Below, piece after piece: positions 18,701-24,439 of a stretch of DNA of 24,439 nt. Origin of the DNA: a virus. Under the pieces are notes generated by a model that was not told where the DNA came from, did no database searches, and saw only the letters and a list, made by a program, of their open reading frames with translations. The position numbers and the translations under genes are program-made. The stretch lies in the IMG/VR virus record IMGVR_UViG_3300044641_002057, positions 1-24,439 of that record. The stretch is one strand, 5' to 3'. Numbering within the stretch: position 1 is the stretch's first letter; each line of letters begins with the position of its first letter.

Positions 18701-20418
18701 AGGCTTTCATTGCTTCATACCAAAAGGGCATCACAGATCCAACAGCACTTGCTAAAGCAGAATTTAATGCACGTACAAAGCTAGCAGAGATTGTAGAAGA
18801 CAGAGCACGCTTGCAGACATTAGCATACGTTGACAATCCTGCAGTGCAAAGCCAGATGGCTTTCTCTATTCGTAACTTTGCACGTTTTTACCGTGCTACT
18901 GAAGACTTCTATCGTCGTATGTACCGCGTTGTACGCTACAACCCAGAGGCTATTGTCAAGGCAAGCCTTACTTATGAGGGTGTAACCCACTCAGGTTGGG
19001 TACAACAAGACGATCAGGGTGAGCCATACTTCATTTATCCTGGTACGCAGTACGTTTACAAGGCAGTGCAAGCTGCGATGACAGCGTTAGGCGTACCTGC
19101 AGAGTTTAAGACACCATTTCCAGTGGAGTTTGGTGCAAAGCTCAAGATGATTACACCATCTTTGAACCCAGAATCAGCAGTTCCTACTCTTGCAGGTCCA
19201 TTATCTGGTTTCTCAATCAAGGTTGCAACTAACCTTGTAGGTATCTTCAGCCCAGGTGCTGCAGACACCATTACAACCACACTTTTAGGTAAGTATGCAC
19301 AAGACCAACCAATGGTTTCGTCATTCTTGCCAGCACACGTCAACCGTATTTACTCAGCAATGAACCAAGATGAGCGTGATGGTCAGTACGCATCAGCTAT
19401 GCGTAAGGCTATGACTTATCTTGAGGCAGGTGGACACGGACTCGTACAGAAGTACGATGAGAACGATACGCCTATCCCATTTAGTGCAGCTGAACTAGAG
19501 GATTACCGTATTCGTTTGAAGAACACCACACTAGGTATCCTAGGTATGCGTGTTGTCTATGGCTTTACTGCACCTGCTACAGCACAAGTACAACTGAAGT
19601 CTGAGATGGCTGACTGGGTACGCGATAATGGTGAAGCATCATTTAAGCAGACTTGGTATGGACTACTAGACAAGTATGGCGATTACGATACAGCGATGAC
19701 CGAGTGGGTTAAGCGCTATCCAGATCAGATGCCATTTACTGTCTCTGAATCAGACCGTTCAACTGTTGCATACTTCCGTTACGCACAAGAGTCTGGTGAC
19801 TTTGTTGACGGCAATCAAGAACTATTCAAGTCTTATCCACAGGGTGCAGCGTTCTTAATCCCTCACAAGGCTGGATACTCTTGGGATGCTTACAAGACTA
19901 TGACTGATATGGGTCTTCGTAAGAACAAAGTCGTATCTGACTTTATGCGTGAAGTACAGACTGCAGCAGATATGCAGACTTACTATGAGAAGAAGAACGA
20001 ATACGAGACTAACCTCGAATCTGTAGCTACAGACTTTGAGCGTTCACAACTTCGTAAAGAGTTCTCAGACTGGTCAACAGTATTTAAGGCTGGTCGTCCA
20101 TTAGTTCAAGAAGAACTAGCACAGGGTGGCAAGAAGGCTATTGAACGTATGAAGGCGCTTAATGACCTTCAGAAGATGCTTAATGAGAAGTCAGCGTACA
20201 AAGCAGCACCTGAAACAACTAACAAGTTGCGTCAGATGATGGACCTTTACAACTCATACAAAGCAACAAAGGATCAATTTGAAGGCATTGGCGGTAGCCA
20301 GTTCCTTATCAATATGAACAAGGAAGAAACCATTATCAAGATGCGTGAACTTTCACAGTTCAATGAGAATACACAGAGTGCATATAACGTGCTCTTTGGT
20401 AGATTGTTAGGAGACTAA
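15727..20418 (+). CDS. Very large putative internal virion (ejection) protein
   Basis: 1563 residues, TTG start directly after the previous stop with GAGGTG 5 bases upstream. The protein is mainly helical and Ala-rich. Visible segments include a hydrophobic/amphipathic stretch near residues 75-110 (WHYTGGALLAGL, AYRAAVIPIAE), a conserved-looking block near 605-640 (WSFLTLAGPRYAIRNATEDL), another near 1045-1075 (NFARFYRATEDFYRRMYRVV) and a hydrophobic block near 1155-1190 (GPLSGFSIKVATNLVGIFSP). The C-terminal third is charged and coiled-coil-like. I recognise no enzymatic motif. Size, composition and position between portal and scaffold suggest an internal head or DNA-ejection protein, comparable in role but not in sequence to T7 gp15/gp16. 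Confidence is high for the gene and moderate for the role. Confidence 0.7.
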   Translation: MADFKAAAAAAGLTPAEQKEMEALSKTLSVHRELSNLPQRTAQQAYALKTPQQQAALKRVAGEEDPVTKPQRGWLGTAWHYTGGALLAGLTEVSDLTTRAYRAAVIPIAERGELGFAWTEANDKGDKVFNPGRIEDARTKFGTDRVNVAMRVASGEKLSAIASSGSESERQLAALAAQNKDDLFQDALDAAQAAKYSPGRQIANLITPAQVEGSGFFYRAVSGTFDAAYRVLADPLILAGKAKRLIDISRYSVAVVVGGNKVDEVFARPQVQNFWNQYGADLKAYKKAVDEGATKEAVAIKQRLTTLAPEFGDPVIKSFISTADDAVPITDALSAKAFFDNAKQLEEMMKGQIGRKRVMIPTLGNPLVPGSRAMRVKAVTTANKVFNLDKIGPRFVDDLYFGGAATDDGIAKAVIDGQETIVNTVKGNRNAKGTARFSMAQVQYRIDRFKAKFSQVPFFEDDLFDVTSKDGASKVYRYARLVLPKNESKLIAQAFDNAEVGRKKEIFYGLQSTIADIRGLNVTKEGKILDDQLKATPKREFATTDPRTGYNPAALPDGEQVGLILSDLSDYVSTLSVRDIDRAAARSGLIQKIAGVAHSNWVEKMTTGWSFLTLAGPRYAIRNATEDLMVHLAIGESAFGLVKARGLSTRLRTARQVEEGLTRLGNAAQNPLGGVIRFVNSKEAEHYTQAIAAAQGDVVKIRQITAEALNEGKLTRFYDQTGLGKFTADDRKYLQEQILFGDLDNALMDVVEGGKNSFTGVDTFTRTLNFARKNNVRTAELGYNLPKGKFARAKGAKAYTSMAPLANEATQVAWAMRIGYYSNDKLGRIAVANLADSEEGAQVAIGKIADWLNNPENAKQVAAFRMGERGISNEEHAKRIYDAAKQLFVKKDGNLNQDLLSKVRVWDEELGQYRISGKIGLDDLPKNIDDVPEYIVGPQLVPITDTGNYTTSIMEWGWDWLGEANARLSREPMVLSEMIKMRKQFDESGFEKAFIASYQKGITDPTALAKAEFNARTKLAEIVEDRARLQTLAYVDNPAVQSQMAFSIRNFARFYRATEDFYRRMYRVVRYNPEAIVKASLTYEGVTHSGWVQQDDQGEPYFIYPGTQYVYKAVQAAMTALGVPAEFKTPFPVEFGAKLKMITPSLNPESAVPTLAGPLSGFSIKVATNLVGIFSPGAADTITTTLLGKYAQDQPMVSSFLPAHVNRIYSAMNQDERDGQYASAMRKAMTYLEAGGHGLVQKYDENDTPIPFSAAELEDYRIRLKNTTLGILGMRVVYGFTAPATAQVQLKSEMADWVRDNGEASFKQTWYGLLDKYGDYDTAMTEWVKRYPDQMPFTVSESDRSTVAYFRYAQESGDFVDGNQELFKSYPQGAAFLIPHKAGYSWDAYKTMTDMGLRKNKVVSDFMREVQTAADMQTYYEKKNEYETNLESVATDFERSQLRKEFSDWSTVFKAGRPLVQEELAQGGKKAIERMKALNDLQKMLNEKSAYKAAPETTNKLRQMMDLYNSYKATKDQFEGIGGSQFLINMNKEETIIKMRELSQFNENTQSAYNVLFGRLLGD

Positions 20419-20419
20419 A

Positions 20420-21061
20420 TTGCCAGTAGGTTCAAGTAGCAGTGTAGCAAAGATTGCTCCACGCACGCCCAAAGAGCAGCAATCTAAGACCACTTCTGAC
20501 TACACAGAGTTCTTATCCGTTGTTGCTAAAAGTCCAGCACTTATTACTGGTTACTCTAAGTTGCTTAAGGCAGCTGGATACTACAAGGGCAAGATTACTG
20601 ACAAGTACACGCCTGCTTTGCAGCGAGCATTTACTGCTGCAGAACAAGCGCGACTAGAAATCAGTGCTGTACGTCCTATGAGCCGCGATGCTTTCCTGCA
20701 GGAATCAATCGAGTTTGGCGGAGAAGGTGGAGACGGCGGCCCAACTACAGTTACTAGCATAACTAAGTACAAGCCAGAGGCTGCACAGCAATTAGTTGAT
20801 TCAATCATCAAAGATACTCTAGGGCGCAAGGCTACTGCTGCAGAAATCAAGAAATACTCAGCAATGCTTAAAGGCATTGAAGGCAAAGCTGCAAGCACAA
20901 CAACTTATGGTAAGGGTGCTAAACAAACACAGACAACTATGGCTGGCCTAAATGAGCAACAGTATTTAATCGATCAAATTTCAGGTACAGATGAAGGTAA
21001 GGCCAACAAGGTCCTTGGTTTCTATGAGACATTTATGAACGCATTGGGTGGTGGTCGTTAA
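20420..21061 (+). CDS. Putative virion protein, 213 residues
   Basis: TTG start with TAGGAGA 7 bases upstream. After a polar Ser/Thr-rich N-terminus, residues 37-72 (LITGYSKLLKAAGYYKGKIT) look like a small three-helix peptidoglycan-binding-type module. A helix-rich part follows (about 120-150, IKDTLGRKATAAEIKKY). The C-terminus NEQQYLIDQISGTDEGKANK, then VLGFYETFMNALGGG, resembles repeat-type ends of aquatic phage virion proteins. It overlaps the next gene by one base (TAATG). Structural role inferred. Confidence 0.68.
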   Translation: MPVGSSSSVAKIAPRTPKEQQSKTTSDYTEFLSVVAKSPALITGYSKLLKAAGYYKGKITDKYTPALQRAFTAAEQARLEISAVRPMSRDAFLQESIEFGGEGGDGGPTTVTSITKYKPEAAQQLVDSIIKDTLGRKATAAEIKKYSAMLKGIEGKAASTTTYGKGAKQTQTTMAGLNEQQYLIDQISGTDEGKANKVLGFYETFMNALGGGR

Positions 21062-22761
21062 TGGCTGAAGTAAGATTTAATCGCCTCAAAGGAAACGTTG
21101 ATCGCCTAGAGCGCAGAATTGCATACGTTAACCGTGGAATCAAAACTAGCAAGAAATTTGCTGAAAACATTGATACTCCAGAAAAGTTACGTAAGGAATC
21201 TTTAGCCAAACTAAAGACAGATGAAAAGATTATTGCAGATCTTAAAGCAGAACTTAAGGAAGCAACCAAAGCATTAAACACTTTTGTCGCTGAAAGACGT
21301 TCAAAAGAAGGCAAAGAAAAAGCCAATCTTATTGAGAGTAAATATGCAAAACTAGAAGAAGCACTTAGCCTCCAATTTGATCCAACAAGTCCTGCTGCTG
21401 AGAAGATTAAAGCAGATATGGAAGATCTTGTAGATGATTATAAGAACGCATTAACAGCGGCAAACAAACGAGCAGTAAATAAGATTGAAGCTCGTGCGGA
21501 GTTGACTAAAACTAAAGTGCCTGGATTTGGTACTCCATCAAAGGAACCAATAAAGCCATCAGTAATCACAGAGACAAAACCTGATGTAAAGAAAGACACT
21601 CTTACAAAGACACCATTGCCTAATATTGGCGGCGATACAAAGCCAACAGACGATAAAGACACATCTAACAAGGGTGCAAATACATCTGCGTTCCCTCAAT
21701 ACAGTGGTGTTGATACAACAACAGCGACTGGTATTGCAGCAGCAAGTGCACGTCCAGCAGCAACTGGCGCTACTACTCCTCTTAATACTCTTCTTGCTAA
21801 GACAGAGTTCTGGTATGACTTGCCAGATTATATTTTTAAGGTTGACGTAGATCCAAAGACTGGGCAACCAGGAGAAATTGGCAGACTGCTACAAGAAGCA
21901 GTTGCTGGAGAGTGGAAGAACGATAAGTTCTTATCGAAACTTCAATTGACTAAATGGTGGCAAAAGAATGCACCAGTTCTTCGTACTCGCATTATTGATC
22001 GTGAAAAGTACAATGATCTTAAAGCATCTGGCGAAGATGTAACAAAGTCGGATTATGGTCTATATCTATCCAAGCAAATGCGTGCTGTTAAGGCAAAAGC
22101 AAGAGAAATTGCTGGAGTTACACTTACAGATGAGCAGGCACAATCTGTTGCTCAAAAGATTTATGACGGTTTCCTAGATGATGACCCACTAGCAATCAAC
22201 GCTTTGATTACGCCGTTTATCGGCAAGGTATCAAGCATTGTTGGTACTGGAGTGGGTGGAAAGCAAACTGGTTTTGGTGGTCAAGCACTTAAGGATTATC
22301 AAACGCTTCAAGGTATTGCTAGAGCAAATGGCTTTAAGCTAACAGATATCTTGCCAAATATATCTGCTATAACAGCAGGTGGTGATCTTGAGACAGCAGT
22401 CTTACAAGGTCTTGCCAATGGAGACATTGACATTAACCGTGTCGCACAAGATGCTCGTATGCTTGCAGCACAAGGTCAACCACAATATGTACGCAATTTG
22501 CTTAGTCAAGGATATGATCTGGAAAACATCTATGCGCCGTATCGCGAACAGATGGCAAGGGAACTTGATCTAAACCCAGATGAGATTGATCTTAATGACC
22601 CTACTTTGCGTATGGGTATTACAGATAAAGGCGATATGAACTTATACGACTTTAAGAAAGCCCTTCGTCAAGACAACCGTTGGCAGTATACAAGTTCAGC
22701 AAGAGAAGAAGTATCAAATTCAGTTCTAGGCATTCTCAGAGATTTCGGATTCCAGGGGTAA
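21061..22761 (+). CDS. Putative virion protein with coiled-coil N-terminus, 566 residues
   Basis: ATG overlaps the previous stop (TAATG). Residues 1-155 are a charged coiled coil (RLKGNVDRLERRIAYVNRGI and onward). Residues 160-235 are a Thr/Pro/Lys-rich linker, and 240-566 form a mostly helical domain with LNPDEIDLNDPTLRMGI near the end and FKKALRQDNRWQYTSSAREE before the C-terminus. This DPTL..MG..GDMNLYDFK ending is of the kind found in large structural or ejection proteins of aquatic phages. With neighbours at 15727 and 22766 it probably forms part of the internal or portal-associated complex. Confidence 0.68.
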   Translation: MAEVRFNRLKGNVDRLERRIAYVNRGIKTSKKFAENIDTPEKLRKESLAKLKTDEKIIADLKAELKEATKALNTFVAERRSKEGKEKANLIESKYAKLEEALSLQFDPTSPAAEKIKADMEDLVDDYKNALTAANKRAVNKIEARAELTKTKVPGFGTPSKEPIKPSVITETKPDVKKDTLTKTPLPNIGGDTKPTDDKDTSNKGANTSAFPQYSGVDTTTATGIAAASARPAATGATTPLNTLLAKTEFWYDLPDYIFKVDVDPKTGQPGEIGRLLQEAVAGEWKNDKFLSKLQLTKWWQKNAPVLRTRIIDREKYNDLKASGEDVTKSDYGLYLSKQMRAVKAKAREIAGVTLTDEQAQSVAQKIYDGFLDDDPLAINALITPFIGKVSSIVGTGVGGKQTGFGGQALKDYQTLQGIARANGFKLTDILPNISAITAGGDLETAVLQGLANGDIDINRVAQDARMLAAQGQPQYVRNLLSQGYDLENIYAPYREQMARELDLNPDEIDLNDPTLRMGITDKGDMNLYDFKKALRQDNRWQYTSSAREEVSNSVLGILRDFGFQG

Positions 22762-22765
22762 ATAA

Positions 22766-24133
22766 ATGGCTGAAAAACCAGAAGTTCCACTAAGTCCTTA
22801 CAGAACTGTAGGCACTAAAGGACGAAAAATTATTGGAGACATTGGAAACAATGTCTATGAAGATCCAGATGTTCCAACTACACCTTTAACAGCAGTTGAT
22901 GAGTTGTACCAAAAAGGTCGTTATCGCTGGCAACTTGATGAAAATTTTGTACCAGAGGAAGATCCCGCCAAGCAGTTAGAAAACCTATCAAAGCAGATGG
23001 CAGCTCGTTATGGAGTTGGAACTCCAGCTTACGAATCAGCAATGCGTTCTACTATTGCCCAAGATCGTACTATGGGTGGTGGTATGGGTAGTGGAGAACT
23101 TGCAAAATATGTAGCAGGTCAATTAACTCCTGATAAAGCAAAACAATTGGGTCTTAACTCTTTACTTCCAGGCCCAGCAGATCAAGCTGGAACAACATCT
23201 GCATCTGGATTAAACATTTCTGGTTTATTTGGAGGAGGCTCAGGAGCTTCAGGTGGTGGTGCTGGTGATGCTAATGATCCCAGAAATGCAGAACGTAAGT
23301 CTGCATACGACCTACTTTATGCACAGTTCAAGCAGTACGGACTAGAATCCTTGGTTGAACCATTAAGGGGATTGATTACATCAGCAACTCCACCATCAGA
23401 GTTTGTTATCAAACTTCGTGAGACAGATGCTTACAAGAAGCGATTTGCTGGTAATGCTGCGCGTATTGCTAAAGGATTAGCTGCTATCTCAGAGGCAGAG
23501 TACATTGGTCTTGAAGACCAGTATCAGAACATTATGCGTAACTATGGATTACCTGCATCTTATTGGGCTAAAGATTCTATGGGAACACAAAAAGGATTTA
23601 CTAATCTTATTGGTAATGATGTTGATGCGCTAGAACTTGAAGATAGAATTATGAACGCACAGAAGCGTGTCATCAACGCTAATCCAGAAGTATCAAAAGC
23701 ACTCAAGCAGTTCTACCCAGAGATTACTAATGGAGATATCCTTGCTTACGTACTTGATCCTACAAATGGAAAAGATGTAATTAAGAATAAGATTACTGCA
23801 GCAGAAATTGGTGGTGCAGCACTTGCTCAAGGACTTGAGACGGGAATGACTCGTGCAGAAGAACTTGCTAAGTATGGTGTAAATAAGGCTGAAGCAATGC
23901 AGGGTTATGGAACTATTGCCGGTGGGTTACAACGTGGCTCACAACTTGCATCTATCTATGGACAAGACCCATACACACAGACTACTGCTGAAAAGGAAGT
24001 CTTTGGACTTGCTGGAAAGGCAGAAGCAGAGAAGCAACGCAAGAAACTTACTGGATTAGAAACAGCCTCCTTTAGAGGTCAAACTGGTCTAACAGGTGGA
24101 GCATTAGCACGAGATCGTGCTGGCGGTTACTAA
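22766..24133 (+). CDS. Putative virion protein, 455 residues
   Basis: ATG with AGGGG 8-9 bases upstream. N-terminus polar/Pro-rich; a Gly/Ser-rich linker (about 145-170); then the block YDLLYAQFKQYGLESLVEPL and IKLRETDAYKKRFAGNAARI, then GLAAISEAEYIGLEDQYQNI. The last pattern is a recurrent motif of structural proteins in marine and freshwater phages. The C-terminal half is helical with Gly-rich ends (GLETGMTRAEELAKYG, QTGLTGGALARDRAGGY). Likely a head or tail-interface protein. No enzyme motif. Confidence 0.7.
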   Translation: MAEKPEVPLSPYRTVGTKGRKIIGDIGNNVYEDPDVPTTPLTAVDELYQKGRYRWQLDENFVPEEDPAKQLENLSKQMAARYGVGTPAYESAMRSTIAQDRTMGGGMGSGELAKYVAGQLTPDKAKQLGLNSLLPGPADQAGTTSASGLNISGLFGGGSGASGGGAGDANDPRNAERKSAYDLLYAQFKQYGLESLVEPLRGLITSATPPSEFVIKLRETDAYKKRFAGNAARIAKGLAAISEAEYIGLEDQYQNIMRNYGLPASYWAKDSMGTQKGFTNLIGNDVDALELEDRIMNAQKRVINANPEVSKALKQFYPEITNGDILAYVLDPTNGKDVIKNKITAAEIGGAALAQGLETGMTRAEELAKYGVNKAEAMQGYGTIAGGLQRGSQLASIYGQDPYTQTTAEKEVFGLAGKAEAEKQRKKLTGLETASFRGQTGLTGGALARDRAGGY

Positions 24134-24145
24134 ATAAAAAGCCTG

Positions 24146-24169
24146 CCACTAGAACGACTGGCCTAGTGG
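24146..24169 (+). repeat. Hairpin after the 22766 gene
   Basis: CCACTAG (24146-24152) and CTAGTGG (24163-24169) pair perfectly around a 10-base loop, 12 bases after the stop codon. No T-run follows, so it is not a classic terminator; it may stabilise the upstream mRNA or tune expression of the scaffold gene. The rest of the 125-base gap has no assigned gene. Confidence 0.45.
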
Positions 24170-24258
24170 AGCGATAACAAGACCAGTAGTAGGAGCCATA
24201 CCGTTTCCCCAAACGAATATGAGGCCTGCGCCAACAACTAATAGGGAGAAGGACCACT

Positions 24259-24439
24259 ATGTCCAATTACGACTACGAGGATGATGACGACTTCACAATG
24301 GATGACTCATCAAACGATCTAGTAAAGCAACTACGCAAAGCGTCTAAGCAAAAAGACAAAGAACTAAATGAGCTTAAGGCTCAGTTTGAGTCTTTGAATA
24401 AGGCCCAACGCGAACGAGCAATAAAGGATGCCCTCGCAA
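24259..24439 (+). CDS. Scaffold-like protein, N-terminal part (cut by window end)
   Basis: ATG with AGGGAGAAGGA (24243-24253) upstream; open to the window edge (60 codons). The visible part starts with an acidic segment (MSNYDYEDDDDFTMDDSSND) followed by a charged heptad helix (LVKQLRKASKQKDKELNELK, AQFESLNKAQRERAIKDALA). This acidic-then-coiled-coil start is typical of actinophage capsid scaffolding proteins, and the expected neighbour, a major capsid protein, would lie beyond the window. Assignment is from composition and position. Confidence 0.65.
   Translation, partial: MSNYDYEDDDDFTMDDSSNDLVKQLRKASKQKDKELNELKAQFESLNKAQRERAIKDALA

Overview
The window looks like part of a double-stranded DNA tailed phage genome infecting an actinobacterium. 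The host call rests on a WhiB-type protein (C-x2-C-x5-C plus GIWGG), a gene family otherwise confined to Actinobacteria and their phages, together with actinophage-style small proteins and frequent TTG/GTG starts. Base composition is moderate (I estimate mid-40s % GC by eye, not computed), which would suit a low-GC aquatic actinobacterium better than a soil streptomycete or mycobacterium. No integrase, repressor, CRISPR, insertion sequence, rRNA or tRNA was recognised.

Layout. (1) About 1-5350, rightward: a tightly coupled DNA-metabolism and regulation operon. It holds the C-terminal part of a Cas4/YqaJ-like exonuclease, a linker-containing protein, WhiB, a RecA-fold helicase-like ATPase, a Holliday-junction-resolvase-like nuclease, a two-gene primase (CHC2 zinc domain and TOPRIM domain as overlapping separate genes), a DUF1599/Nmad1-type protein, a sigma-70-like factor, a second PD-(D/E)XK nuclease and an FmdB-type zinc ribbon. 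It ends in an intrinsic terminator at 5399-5434. (2) 5464-9216, leftward: a single cassette of 17 genes. Ten encode 80 residues or fewer, eight of these under 60, and almost all abut or overlap by 1, 4, 8 or more bases. It carries several zinc-ribbon/zinc-finger miniproteins and two membrane proteins, and ends in a lytic transglycosylase-like protein and a SAM-dependent methyltransferase. (3) 9217-9980: a 764-base non-coding control region. It contains the leftward promoter with a dyad in its spacer, a palindrome next to two tandem perfect DnaA boxes, a G-quadruplex motif, AT-rich tracts, a perfect CRP/GlxR-type dyad, and further dyads before the terminase. It is the best candidate for an origin and regulatory switch. 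(4) 9981-end, rightward: the packaging and head module. This has terminase large subunit, four lysine-rich basic proteins, portal, three small proteins, a 1563-residue putative internal virion protein, three further putative virion proteins, and the start of a scaffold-like protein cut by the window edge.

Working together: the left operon supplies replication, recombination and transcriptional control (WhiB and the sigma-like factor are the obvious candidates for redirecting host or late transcription). The leftward cassette is probably an early host-takeover or accessory set driven from the control region, and the right arm makes and fills heads. Family assignments come from motifs read by eye, without any database search. 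Small genes are supported mainly by start-stop coupling, ribosome binding sites and cysteine/histidine patterns.
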